NCBI GenBank assembly: GCA_014529385.2
Contig: CM043950.1
Span: 156,149,545-156,213,544, forward strand
Direction: 5' to 3'
Length of the DNA: 64,000 nucleotides
DNA from: Adiantum capillus-veneris
Lineage: Eukaryota > Streptophyta > Polypodiopsida > Polypodiales > Pteridaceae
In this document: piece by piece, positions 22,249 to 33,258 of the stretch
How positions within the stretch are numbered: position 1 is the stretch's first letter
Layout of the letters: each line of letters begins with the position of its first letter
The notes under the pieces: generated by a model
What the model was told of the DNA's origin: nothing
What the model saw: only the letters and a program-made list of their open reading frames with translations
Databases searched by the model: none
Position numbers and translations under genes: made by a program

Positions 22249-24048
22249 GCATTAGGAGGAGTCCTTACTCAAGAAGGAAGGCCTGTAGGTTATACTTCTC
22301 GGAAGCTTAGGATTCATGAAGTGAATTATACTACGCATGATTTAGAATTGCTACCAGTTATTCATGCTCTCAAGCTATGGAGACATTATCTATTGGGACG
22401 CAAATTCCAGTTGGTAACAGATCACAAGAGCCTTAAGTGGATTTTTACCCAACCTAACCTTAACATGAGACAGAGGAGATGGATAGAGCTCATGCATGAA
22501 TATGATTTTGATATTAAATTTAGACCAGGTAAGGATAATGTTGTGGCAGATGCCCTAAGCCGTAAAGCTTTTCTGGGGGCAATTTCCATGGCTAACAACC
22601 CTATTCTAGACAAGGTCTTGGATGCTGCTGTCGGAGATACAGATTACCAGATGCTTGCTAGTATCCTACGTGAAGAGAGAGTATCATCAAATCAGCCTAA
22701 ACCTCTACATTATTCCTTAGAAGATGGAAAAATTTACTATAGGAATCGACTATGCATACCTAAGGATTCTACCCTAAGGAATGCTATCCTATATGAAGCA
22801 CATGATGGCCCAACTTCAGGACATCCAGGTTATGCCAAAACCATCAATGCAATTCGCAGAAGTTACTATTGGCAAGGTATGAAGGGTGATGTCCTTCGCT
22901 ATGTCAAGCAGTGTTTATCTTGTCAAAGGATTAAGGCAGAGAGACTAAAGATGCCAGGTAAATTACATCCTTTAGATATTCCCCAAATGAAATGGGAATG
23001 TATTAGCATGGACTTTATCACCGGGTTTCCTTCTGTCCAAGCTGGATATGATTCAATCATGGTCATAGTCGACTTGCTTACTAAAGTGGCTCACTTAATC
23101 CCAGTCAAGACAACCTTTACAACTTTAGATATTGCTCGTCTGTTTGTGAAGGAGGTTTTCAAAATTCATGGTTTACCCAAGAGGATTGTTAGTGATCGTG
23201 ATGCCAAGTTTACTTCAAAGTTTTGGGTATCATTGTTTCAAGCTATTGGAACCCAATTATGTTTTAGTACTGCTTATCATCCTCAGACTGATGGCCAAAC
23301 TGAAAGAGTTAGTCAAGTAATTGAAGACATCCGCAGAGCCTACTGCAATAGAGAACCTCGCAAGTGGATTCAATACCTACCCTTGGTAGAGTATGCATAC
23401 AATTCCTCTACTCATAGAAGTATTGGAATGACACCTTTTAATGCTCTTTATGGTCAAGAATGTTTATCACCTCTTAACTTTTCTGACCTCACTATAAGGG
23501 AAGAAGCCTCAAAGAAAATGCTTGAAGAAATGGAAGCTCAAAACAAAGCTATTCGAAGGGATATTCAAGCGGCTCAAGATCGACAAAAGAAGTACGCCGA
23601 CTTACAAAGATCTGATCGGATTTTCAAAGAAGGTGACAAAGTTTTCTTACGAGTAAAGCCCAAAAAGAGCATTCTATCTCTCGGAAGGTATAAGAAGCTT
23701 AGCTACCGATATTGTGGACCTTACGAAATAATCAAGGTTGTAAGTGATCAAGATTATAGACTAAAACTCCCTTCTCATCTCAAAGTGCATGATGTATTTC
23801 ATGTAAGCCTGTTAAAACCTTATGTATATAACCCTGACCATGTCCTTGATGATGAACAAATCATTTTACCTGCTCAAGATGTTCTACAACTCCAACGTGA
23901 TACTATCCTAGAAACTCGAGAGAGAAAGCTTAGGAATAGATCCATCAAAGAACATCTTATCTTATGGAAGGATTTCCCTATAGAAGATTCTACTTGGGAA
24001 GATAAGACATCCCTTTTTAAGGATTACCCTTCAGTGTTCTTGAGATGA
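22249..24048 (+). CDS. Element B RNase H, integrase and chromodomain
   Basis: An uninterrupted frame of about 600 codons starting mid-RNase H at GGVLTQEGRPVGY. RNase H motifs are THDLELLPVIHALK and TDHKSLKWIF. The integrase zinc module is HDGPTSGHPG with CLSCQ. The core has Asp at 23011, Asp at 23194 and Glu at 23302, a DD35E arrangement. The end carries a chromodomain, EHLILWKDFPIEDSTWED, which in chromoviruses steers integration to heterochromatin. The first catalytic Asp region of RNase H and all of RT and protease are missing through a deletion. Only the left edge is broken, so this integrase could in principle still act in trans. Confidence 0.88.
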   Translation, partial: ALGGVLTQEGRPVGYTSRKLRIHEVNYTTHDLELLPVIHALKLWRHYLLGRKFQLVTDHKSLKWIFTQPNLNMRQRRWIELMHEYDFDIKFRPGKDNVVADALSRKAFLGAISMANNPILDKVLDAAVGDTDYQMLASILREERVSSNQPKPLHYSLEDGKIYYRNRLCIPKDSTLRNAILYEAHDGPTSGHPGYAKTINAIRRSYYWQGMKGDVLRYVKQCLSCQRIKAERLKMPGKLHPLDIPQMKWECISMDFITGFPSVQAGYDSIMVIVDLLTKVAHLIPVKTTFTTLDIARLFVKEVFKIHGLPKRIVSDRDAKFTSKFWVSLFQAIGTQLCFSTAYHPQTDGQTERVSQVIEDIRRAYCNREPRKWIQYLPLVEYAYNSSTHRSIGMTPFNALYGQECLSPLNFSDLTIREEASKKMLEEMEAQNKAIRRDIQAAQDRQKKYADLQRSDRIFKEGDKVFLRVKPKKSILSLGRYKKLSYRYCGPYEIIKVVSDQDYRLKLPSHLKVHDVFHVSLLKPYVYNPDHVLDDEQIILPAQDVLQLQRDTILETRERKLRNRSIKEHLILWKDFPIEDSTWEDKTSLFKDYPSVFLR

Positions 24049-24067
24049 GGGCATCTCAAATTCTAAG

Positions 24068-24076
24068 TTGGGGAGA
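24068..24076 (+). other. Element B polypurine tract
   Basis: The run TGGGGAGA, just before TTGTAAGG, lies directly upstream of the 3' LTR start at 24078. Confidence 0.75.
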
Positions 24077-24077
24077 T

Positions 24078-26698
24078 TGTAAGGTCTCTACTTTCAAATC
24101 TCACACAAGTTCTATTACGCATTTGTATTTTTTTGAACCATCACTCCTTATTTAAGATATTCGAGTTCAAATTATGAATCGTAGGTTGAGAAAACCTAGA
24201 AATTAAAATTTACGCTACAAAATTCTGACATGTTTAGCTATATGAATCACTAACTAACTTATTGCAAGACTTATTTACTGATTGTAGAATTTTCTTTTAC
24301 TACTGTAAAGTTAATATAAGACTGTAAAGTTTAACTTAAAAATGTAAAGTAAATTATCATTAAGAAAATAAATAAAATAATTATAAAGACAAAAGAATAC
24401 ACAGGGATGACAAATGAAGGCACATGGACTCACATAGGAGGGGACAAAGTGGGACACACTGTCACATGAAAAAGGAGAGGCTACTCTTGACTAATCTTAA
24501 TGAGGGGGGGCCTGTGTGGCCTTATCTTTTGATGATAATGACAAAGTGGTCAAGCTCATGGGTACCACAAGGGTACCAAAAACGCGGGTATGATTTTTGG
24601 AAAAAAAATAAAAAATATTTTTTTATTAAAAAAAAATAATAAAAAATATTTTTTTTTGAAAAAAAAAGTTGGACGTTTTTCTTTCTACTATAAATAGAGC
24701 ATCCATGCTCACACTTTAAACATAGAGATTGCCTCTATAGCGCTCACGAAGTGCTGCCACTTCTCTTAGAGAGAAGACATCCACAAACCACTAAGAGAGC
24801 AAAAACTCTAGTGGACTAATAAGGTGTGTATTAATTGAGCATTCAATTAGTTTTAAGAAGGATATGTGTGTATGTGTGCTATCTCTTACTCTATACTCTC
24901 TAATAGATTAGTAAGATTCAATTAGCTATGTGTGTGTGTGCGTGCTATCTTTTACTCTAATCTTTCTAATGGATAGTAAGATTCAATTAACTTTAGAAAA
25001 GATGTGTGTATGTTTTCTCTTACTCTAATCTCTCTAAGTATACCTACTCTCTTTAGTTAGTACATCTTCACTATTAACTTATATATTGTTAATTGAAAGT
25101 TAATACATAAGAGAACTCATCATATTCTTATTATACATGATGAAATTCTCATTCACCAACTTTATTGTGAATTAGATTAAGTAGAATTTTGAATAATACT
25201 AAAAATTGATTTAGTTGAAGTATAGAAAATGAAGTTAGAATTGGACTAGAAATGGGAAGCATAAAAGTAATGCATTCCTAAACTTTCACTAGTAATTTAC
25301 ACACTTAATTTTTGATTAATTAAGATAAGCAAATATTTGATGTATAGAAATTAGATGTAGAACAACAACACTAAGTGTGAATCCGATTTGGCGAGGGTTT
25401 AAATTACAGACTCTCTTTGAAAACAAGGAGATTACTAGGGAAATTGATCAATTTAAAGTTCTAAGTGTATAACATAAGTGTAGTGCAAAAAAATGGATCC
25501 AAAGCGTGCTCGAATACAAAGCGCTAATGATCATGAAGCCGGTACAAGTAACGGTGGAACTCCTGCGGAAAATGCTAGGTCTCCACCAATTGGACCAATC
25601 GGAGCTATGGTATAGGTTAGTATTGCCATTTCAAGTTATGCATCATTGCATATGCGAGACCATAGGAATATATTATTTACCTTATGAAAAGAAAACACGG
25701 ACCGAAACCACGGGGCTTAACCCCAAGAAACTCGTCATATGTTTGACAAGTAGGAAAGATTGTCTGGTTAAACTGGTTGCTATAGGAAAGAATGTTTGTC
25801 CAAAACCTTCGGTATGGTTTCTCTCAAGTCTCTCTACTTATTAGCGCTGGTATTATGTGGCAGTTGCCGAGGCGTGAGATGACGCCCAGGATGGCACCAC
25901 TGATGCTGTGGTGGGAGTACACCCAGATTAGCCCAGCTGGATACTGCAGTTTTGTTTTGCCGTGGCGTGAGGATGACGCCCAGATTGGCACCGTTGTTGC
26001 TATGACAGGAGTATGTCCAGATTAGCACAACGAGTACTTGTCGAGCGGTATGGGACGCTCATGAGGACAAGGGTTTTTATGAATAATGTATACACCGATC
26101 GGACATAATAGCGCCAGTAGAGATTCTTGAGTGAACCTAATCCAAGGGTTGTTGGTTTAAAATTGGACGACTTCTTGTTTGACAATTGTTTGTAATGCTG
26201 TTTGAAGGGTTGTTTTAACGAACCGGTATCAAAAATAAAGTAAAGGAACATGTATGTTTAAACAATGTGGTAGTAATTAGATAACAAAAGAAGGGTGAGT
26301 GTGGTGTGGAAATTGGGAGAATGATACCCCGACGGTATCATTCTATGGACGGGTGGACCCGATGAGTCGGGTAACTTTCCAACGCTAGATTTTTTTTTTT
26401 GGTCATAAATCTTAAAAGAGACAAACCTTGGTGGCTGTGCTTCTGAAATATGGAGAAAAACGCGCATAGGTTGGTCACTCTAAGATTTATACTTTTAGGT
26501 ATAATTGATTATAGATAGTTTTTAGATAGGGTTATGGTGGTCACGCTCCGCCATAGCGAGATAGGACCAATCCTTCACTAACAGTTCATGCCCGTGGCTA
26601 CGTAGTAGCTAAGGCAATGTCCGTCGGTTTTTTCTTATCAGGATTGGAGACCTATCAAAGGTACTCCGCTCCTCTCGACAAGGGGCAGGGACCTCACA
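24078..26698 (+). repeat. Element B 3' LTR (2621 bp)
   Basis: TGTAAGGTCTC to GACCTCACA, with inverted termini. From 24654 on it aligns with the 5' LTR, with about 50 differences. The first 575 bp have no partner because the 5' copy is truncated. It includes an A/T run at about 24597-24667 and the TATA box at 24689. Bases 24181-24224 recur exactly at 32496-32539. Confidence 0.9.
24597..24667. repeat. A/T low-complexity tract in LTR
   Basis: Alternating oligo-A and oligo-T runs. The homology with the 5' LTR starts inside this tract, which suggests that slippage or end-joining in it caused the 5' truncation. Confidence 0.8.
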
Positions 26699-27980
26699 TA
26701 GAAGATGGAAATATCTTTAAAACTCTTGGACATCCTCATGGGTATCAAGGTAAGCCTATCAAAAATATTTGACTGGATGGTTAATAGATTCATATTTAAT
26801 GTCTTCCTCTGGCAAAACATGCAACCTAATTTCTTTGCTAGAGTCTTTGTGCTTAAACACTACCTTTTGTCTTCTCTAATTTATTTCTTAACTTGTTGGA
26901 AAAAGGAGTTAAATCAAAGCAAGTAGTCATTACCCCTCTCAAATATAGAATAATGAGAGTATAAAACTACTCCATGATATTAATAAAATGTAGAGGAAAA
27001 AAGATTTTTAAACAAAATAGATATTATATGAATCAAAAAAGACCTAGTCTAATTACAAAAGATTATCACTATCCTTCTAAGCATGGACATTAATCTCAAG
27101 GCTAGGCCACTCATAGAATGACCACAAAAATGATACTCAAGAATGAGGCCTCTCTACACAATAGTATTTTTAAAGAAGGCATGGGATCCAAGCTTTTATG
27201 AATTACTGTTAAATTAGGATCACAACCATAGGATATATAAATGTAATCTTAAAACTATGCAAGACTAATAGGAAAAATCATAGCATGTCCTCCTTTTCTT
27301 GGTGTATCCTTGGATCCAAAACACAGCTAAACAAAGTCATTCAACTAGCAAGGAGATTTATTTGGGGAAGAGATGAGAACAAAGAAAAACTCTCCAAGAT
27401 GAAATGGGTCACTTGTGGTCGTCCCAAAGAGGCTAGTGAGGTAGGCATTTTGAACCTGGAACATCCTTCAAACAAAATCTCAGCAAAATGGATTCCCAGA
27501 TCCATCGCCAATAATGACTTATGGGCCAAGCTTCTACAAAGGAATCTCCACTCTATCTTTCTGTAGGGACATAAAGCCTAGACAAATTTCAATATAAGAG
27601 AAGTCATGTTGTGCCAATCAAAGATGAAATTTAAGTGGATAGCCCTTAAATTTTAGTCTTATAGAAGTAATGTTGTGCCAATCCAAGATGAAGTTTAAGG
27701 GGACAACCGTAACTTGCAAGTTTTGAGAATCTTGGGAAAGCCTTAAGATGGGTACATCTCTCCCCCCCATGTATCCTTTATGATTTTCATTCTATGTTAC
27801 GGTATTCAATATGGATTGGTTAGCTTGCATCCATACTTTCCATCAAACCTCAAGAGAGCCAATCTCTATTTCAGAAAAGGCTTGAGAAGCTAGAAAGATT
27901 TGTTCACAAACACTAGATGAATGGGCGCTGTGACCATTAAATCTACTTTTTTGGTTTAAGCTTCCACTGCTAAATGGGTT
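26699..27980 (+). mobile_element. LINE (L1-type) copy 1, left part
   Basis: ORF2 fragments from downstream of the RT core. 26705-26926 reads VSLSKIFDWMVNRF and VLKHYLLSSLIYFL, typical of the plant L1 segment behind RT. 27285-27566 reads QLARRFIWGRDENKEKLSKMKW and AKWIPRSIANNDLWAKLLQRN. A ~350-bp non-coding stretch separates them. The same arrangement is present in copy 2 at 62163-63440, over 90% identical by eye. The left edge coincides exactly with the end of element B's 3' LTR and the right edge with element C. No functional protein. Confidence 0.8.
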
Positions 27981-28565
27981 TGAGGCAATGTATGGCTATA
28001 ACTGTCCCACACCTATAAATTTTCTTAGCTCGAGGAATAAGGTAGAACTGTCACGTGAGATGCTTGAGAAAATGGATAACGAGTTGGCCAAAATCAGGGG
28101 GAATATTAGAGAATCTCAAAAGAGACATAAACTGTATTATGACAAGAAACATCGTGTTGTGGAGTATGAAACTAGTGATATGGTTTTCTTAAAGGTCATT
28201 CCTGAGAAGTATCATTTGATTCTTGGAAAGGATAGAAGATTGTCTCCATGATTTGCTGGGCCATTTAAAATTTTGAAGCGCATTGGTTCATTACCTTACA
28301 AATTGGAATTGCCTTCTCATGTTAAAGTGCATCCTGTATTTCATGTGAGTATGTTCCTAATGTGCATCATGTTTTACAAAACAACTCTAAGTTGAAAGAT
28401 GACGGACCATTGACTGTAGAACCAGACTTAGTACTAGATAGGCATTTTAAACATCTGAGAAATAGAGACATTGTGGAAGTTTTGGTTAAGTGGCAGAACT
28501 ATCCAGTAGAGGATGCATCATGGGTTGATCTTAGTGTTTTGCAAAGAGAATTTTCCTCTCTTTAG
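27981..28565 (+). pseudogene. Element C integrase C-terminus and chromodomain
   Basis: Two frames, 27981-28251 and 28362-28565, with a TGA at 28249-28251 and a shift near 28350. The first shows FEAMYG, QKRHKLYYDKKHR and DMVFLKVIP. The second ends with the chromodomain-like IVEVLVKWQNYPVEDASWVDL. The catalytic triad is absent because it belongs to the missing part of the gene. Confidence 0.8.
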
Positions 28566-28605
28566 ACCAACTCTGAGAACAGAGTTAATTTTGATAAGGG
28601 GAGAA

Positions 28606-29717
28606 TGTAATAGGACTAGTTTTTTAAGTTCTTAAAGTCGAAAAGAATGTAGCAGGGCATATCTTTCGTTAGCACGATTTGAAAGATTGTTGAATAGTCT
28701 ATTAAATAGAGCTTATACGAATGAGTTGAGATATTAAGAGAGAACATATATTCTTTTTTTAAAATAATACACTAAAGACGGATTTGATAAAGATTAATGA
28801 ATAACAGATAGTCTGTCTATGAACAGTAAAATTGAGATTTTTATTAATATCAATGTTTTATATTTATGTGTTTTAGCTTAAAATGCATGGGTAGGCTTAA
28901 AATAAGTTGTAAAAGTAGTGGAGATCCAAAAATAGAGGTTTTATGATTCGCGACCTAAAAATTGCATTTTTAGCCAAACAGAAAAGTTTTTCGCAATTCT
29001 GTTCGCGAGGTCTTGTAGACCGGACCTATTCCCGTCGTTTTGAATACCTGGATTGCTCTGTTCTGAGTTCGTTTATAGAAGTTATGATGAAAACAAACAG
29101 AGAACAGCAGTAGTGTAGTATATACAAGGACAGACAGACATACAACATCATACAGCTCTCCCTGCTATCAACCAAGAAGTGGATTGTTTCTTCATAGTAG
29201 AGTATTGCAATTGAGATTATGAAGGTATAAAATTATATTTTTTTACTTTGATTATCATGTTGAATTGGTTGCACGAGTATGTTCTTTTGACTATTTTGTA
29301 GGCGATGCAGAAATCAGTTTGTGAAACCGGATCTGTGTAAAGTGTCATGATAAAAATCTAACCTTTACGGATCGCTTAGCGATCACGTTCTTATATTATT
29401 CTCGCAGGTATACTTGGTGCAAAAATCGTGCAGGCTTTTCGAGGAAAAGAAGGATAAAAGCACGACGGGTGGTGCGTTTAGAAATCATTCACCGATCTCT
29501 TCTTCTGCGAGTGCGAGTGTGAGTGCGAGTGCGAGTGAGACACTGCATGCAAGCGAACTGAAGCTCGGGGGTGGTCGGGAGGTTCGAGCTCCGTACAACG
29601 GAGTGCGCCCATATATTTTTCTCCTCTATTGTATCAAAACTCTACAAAGATTCATCAATAGAAAGATCTCTTTCTCTATCTTTTGCTATCGATCTCTATT
29701 ATTCGGTTCCCGTGACA
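28606..29717 (+). repeat. Element C LTR (single copy)
   Basis: TGTAATAGG, after the purine tract AAGGGGAGAA, to CCCGTGACA, just before a primer-binding site. A GAGTGC/GAGTGT repeat lies at about 29503-29539. No second LTR copy exists on either side, and this one LTR serves as both 3' and 5' LTR of the fragments. Confidence 0.75.
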
Positions 29718-29719
29718 AT

Positions 29720-29730
29720 TGGTATCAGAG
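29720..29730 (+). other. Element C primer-binding site
   Basis: TGGTATCAGAG two bases after the LTR end, initiator-Met type. Confidence 0.85.
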
Positions 29731-29751
29731 AAAGTGGTTGATTTTGGACAT

Positions 29752-30225
29752 GGAAGGATACGAGAGGAGGATGAAGGAGCAAGAAGACCTGATTCGGCGA
29801 CTATGAGAAGATCTAAAAATTGCAAATCGGGAGCGTGCTGAGGCTCTACGGGGCAAAGTAGCACGAGAGCTTGATATCTACGTAGACCTTGATGGCCAAC
29901 ATGAAGGTGAAAACCATGCTAATCCACCTGAAAACAATAATCATCATGGCGGCGCTGGGGTACCGCCAAAAGAAACGATGACGATATGGGATAAGCGACA
30001 ACCAAATCATTCTTAATGAAGGCTAAGCTTAAAGAGTTTGATGGCATAAGAAAGATATGCGAAGATTTAGAAGCGTGGATTGAAGAACTCAAAGATTTGG
30101 ATTATACTTTCAATATCGAGAACACGACCACGAGACTTTCGAATGCTTGAGCAAGGTGACCGATAAGACAATACGTACCAAGATGGCTCAATTGGAGACT
30201 TTTGGCGATGCGTACGATAAAGGTA
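29752..30225 (+). pseudogene. Element C gag start, truncated
   Basis: ATG at 29752 reads MEGYERRMKEQEDLIRRL, then TGA at 29803-29805 and further open coiled-coil-like sequence with an Asn/His-rich end. A shifted frame at 30016-30220 reads MKAKLKEFDGIRK and DLEAWIEELKDLDY, the start of a gag capsid domain. The rest of gag and protease are missing. Confidence 0.6.
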
Positions 30226-30810
30226 AGTCATCTACCCCTTCTTTGTGATGTTTTATGTCTTTGATACGTCCTTTGAAAGCTTCTGTAAGATCGAATTTAT
30301 GCGTAGAAGTTGAGATTAAAATTTGAATTTCTTAATTGATTTGGATAGTATTCATTGCTTCTTATCGTCTAAATTGATTGAGAAATTAAACTTGAAATTA
30401 AATCGAGAAGTTAAAAGACTTGTGGACTTAACTAGTGGTAATAATAGTTTTACGAAAGAGTTAGTAGAAAATTTGTTTTTTTTTTCTCTTTGAAGAGTCG
30501 AAATCATAAAGATGATTTCTATAACATTAACATTGATATGCATGATGTTATCATTGGTATCAATTAGATCATTGAAAATCATGTTTTGATTGATTGTTAA
30601 GAAAGAAAAATATATCTTTAATCATTTGATGATGATAAGTCACACTCTTTGTGGAAAGAAAGAGATTCTAAATTTAGTTTTGGCAATGGAATTGATAAGG
30701 TGACTTAGATAAGAGTGTGAGACGTTGCTTGTGTTTGCTAATGAGATTAAAGAGAATCTGGGGATAAACATAAAGAGACAAATCTAGAATTTATAGAGGA
30801 TCTCTTACAT
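30226..30810 (+). other. AT-rich stretch between gag and RT of element C
   Basis: About 585 bp with no supported coding sequence. It replaces the rest of gag and the protease. It may be badly decayed pol linker. Confidence 0.5.
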
Positions 30811-32495
30811 AAAGTTAAGGATGTGTTCCGGACGATCTTCCTGGTATACCTCCGCCTAGAGCGGTAGACCATGCCATAGATCTATATCCAGGAGCGACAC
30901 CTTATTCCAGATCTCCATACAGGTTCAATATTGATGAGCTTAAAGAGCTCAAGATACAACTTGATGATCTTTTGAAAAAGGGTTTCATTAAACCTAGTGT
31001 ATCTCCTTGGGGTAGTCCTCTGTTATTCCAAAAGAAAAAGGATGGTACATATAGGTTATGCATCGACTATAGGGGATTAAACAAAAAGACCATTAAGAAC
31101 AAATATCCTCTTCCTCACATAGATGAACTGCTTAGTCATTTGAGTGGTGCCACAATATTTTCAAAGGTTGACCTTCGTTCTGGCTACCATCAAATCCGTA
31201 TCAAGGCCGAGGACATTCCAAAGATTTCTTTTCGTACACGTTATGGACATTATGAATTTAGATTCTTGCTTTTGGTTTGACTAATGCACCAGAAACTTTC
31301 ATGTGCTTAATGAATAATATTTTTCACCCGTATCTTGAGGAATTCATTCTAGTATTCTTGGATAATATTTTGTGTATTCTACGAATGAAGAAGATCATGC
31401 ATTGCACTTAAAGAAAACATTTGAGGTTTTGTGTGAACATAAATTGTATGCCAAAGCAAGTAAGTATTCTTTTGCAAAGGATCAGATTGTGTATTTGGGA
31501 AGAGTGATTTCTAAAGAGGGGATTCACATTGATCTTGATAAAGTTAAGACTATGTTAGTAAGAGATGTAAGAAGCTTTATGGGTCTAGCACAATATGAGA
31601 GAGCACACATTAAAGATTTCTCAAAGATAGCAAGTCCTTTGACCGAATTGACCAAGAAAGACAAGGGTTTTGTGTGGACTTCTAGCTGTGAGACTACTTT
31701 TGAGACCTTGAAGGCTAAAATAGCGGAAAATTTTGTTTTAAAAGTTCCTGAGATGGGCAAACCATTTGTTGTGTCTTGTGACGGTAGTGGTGAACAATTA
31801 GGTTGTGTTTTGACACAAGAAGGAAGAGTGGTTGCATATGATTTTAGGAAATTAAGACGACATGAATTGAACTATGCAACACATGATCTAGAATTGCTTG
31901 CTATTGTTCATGCATTGAAGCATTGGCGTCATCTCTTGCTTGGTGTAAAATTTGAATTGCGTACTGATCATCAAAACTTGAAGTATATTTTCACTCAGCC
32001 ATTGTTAAATAACAAACAAAGAAGATGGATTGAATTGCTGGCTGAGTATGACTTTGATTTGAAGTATTTGTGTGAAAAAGAAAATAAAGTTGCAGATGCA
32101 TTGAGTCGTAGGCCCATGTGTAATTTGTTGACTGTTGTGCGATCCAATTTGATTGATGAGATACATACTCAAGTTGAAAATGATTCCTTTTATATGTCTA
32201 TTTTGAAATTCTTGCGTGAGAATATTGGTGAGATGTATGAAAACAGATATCACTTGTATAAGGGAAATCTGTATTGTTATGACCGCTTGTGTATTCCTGC
32301 AAATTCTTCTTTTAAGAGTCAAATTGTGCATGAGTGTCATAATTCACCTTTTTTCTGGTCATCCTGGATTAAATAAGACATATGAAAATATTAAAACCTT
32401 ATTCTTTTGGCTGCGTATGAAATTGGATGTTAAGAATTATGTGTGTGAGTGCTTTCAATGTCAACAAGTTAAGATTGAGCATAAGAGGATGCCTA
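30811..32495 (+). pseudogene. Element C RT, RNase H and integrase N-terminus, broken
   Basis: RT motifs are [42 protein letters not shown] and FGLTNAP. The active-site motif at 31355-31366 reads FLDN instead of FLDD, so the second catalytic Asp is lost. RNase H has VVSCDGSGEQLGC, THDLELLAIVHALK and RTDHQNLKYIF. The integrase zinc module HECHNSPF and CECFQCQQ follows, with frame changes near 31275 and 32345. It ends at KRMPS where the 44-bp filler begins. By motif it is a chromovirus. Confidence 0.85.
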
Positions 32496-32539
32496 GTAGG
32501 TTGAGAAAACCTAGAAATTAAAATTTACGCTACAAAATT
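32496..32539 (+). repeat. 44-bp filler identical to part of element B LTR
   Basis: All 44 bases match 24181-24224 exactly. They lie between the broken integrase of C and the resumed LINE sequence, and belong to neither. This looks like templated filler at a break-repair junction. Confidence 0.85.
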
Positions 32540-33258
32540 GGAAGCTCAATAAAAATTGGAAGGTGTCCAGGAGCAAGAAACAATGGAGATACAGATTCAA
32601 ATGCCTATAGATTTTTCCCACACAATAAAGCACAACATCTTTCTTTGGCTATTTATTCACAATGGTCTTTGGACTGGAGCTAGAGAAAATAAATTTAGGA
32701 ATAATCAAGAACTCTACTAGAGGGGTAGTTAGAGGAGGAATCTCTAACCCACCTCTTATTCAAGTGCCCCAAGAACAAAACACCTGTTGAGAATTTTCCA
32801 TGAGGGATTACCCCCACTTCATCCTCAACCATTCGCTAGTGGATAAATCCTACTTGTCATTTGTATTAAGATAGACATCTACCTCTGGAATCAGTTAAGA
32901 GGCATCTACATATGGAATGTGGTTCAACATGAATAGAGCTATTTTGGACAAAGCTACAAATGTTTCTCATGCACTTCTCTCTAACATGAGAAGGATTACT
33001 GAAGTTTGTATACAAGAGATGAGTATGGTATTTAAATTTTCCTAGCATTAAATGTGAAAATTAGTCTTTTAAAAGAAGTAGAAAGTTTCTTTCGTGTAGA
33101 GATTTTCAAAAGCTAGGCTGATTGTTTTTTCATAGCTCTTCTCCATGTAATTTTGCCTTTTTACTTGGGTAGGCTCTCAGTTCTTCCTTGAGGGAAATGT
33201 ATATTTTGTTTCTCCTTTGGTAAATTATCATTTCTACTTCTCTCTCTAAAAAGAAAAT
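32540..33258 (+). mobile_element. LINE copy 1, right part with 3' end
   Basis: Matches 63550-64000 closely. It encodes IKHNIFLWLFIHNGLWTGAREN, resembling the zinc-ribbon region (zf-RVT) at the end of plant L1 ORF2, with stops around it. The region ends in a T/C-rich stretch and a short AAAAAGAAAA run at about 33248, which I take as the decayed 3' tail. Confidence 0.7.

Larger units (their letters stand above)
18466..26698 (+). mobile_element. Chromovirus-type Ty3/gypsy element B with RT deleted
   Basis: An element with very long LTRs: 3' LTR 24078-26698, 2621 bp, and a 5' LTR that has lost its first ~575 bp. It has an initiator-Met primer site, gag with one zinc knuckle, then RNase H, integrase and a chromodomain. 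Protease and RT are missing, with gag joining RNase H at about 22245. LTR ends TGTAAGGTC and GACCTCACA are near-perfect inverted repeats. About 50 differences over ~2.04 kb of aligned LTR (2.5%, counted by eye) give a moderate age. Without RT it could move only with help from another element. Confidence 0.88.
27981..32495 (+). mobile_element. Chromovirus C in permuted order (integrase end - LTR - gag - RT - integrase start)
   Basis: A Ty3/gypsy segment inside the LINE that begins mid-integrase (FEAMYGYNCPTPI) and continues to a chromodomain and a single LTR (28606-29717). It then carries a primer site, a gag fragment, RT and RNase H, and stops mid-integrase (CQCQQVK-like motif, then KRMPS) at 32495. 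Taken as a circle with one LTR, the two ends meet within the integrase gene. The LINE lacks about 108 bp at this place relative to copy 2. There is no 5-bp target duplication, so this was not normal integrase-mediated insertion. Confidence 0.75.
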
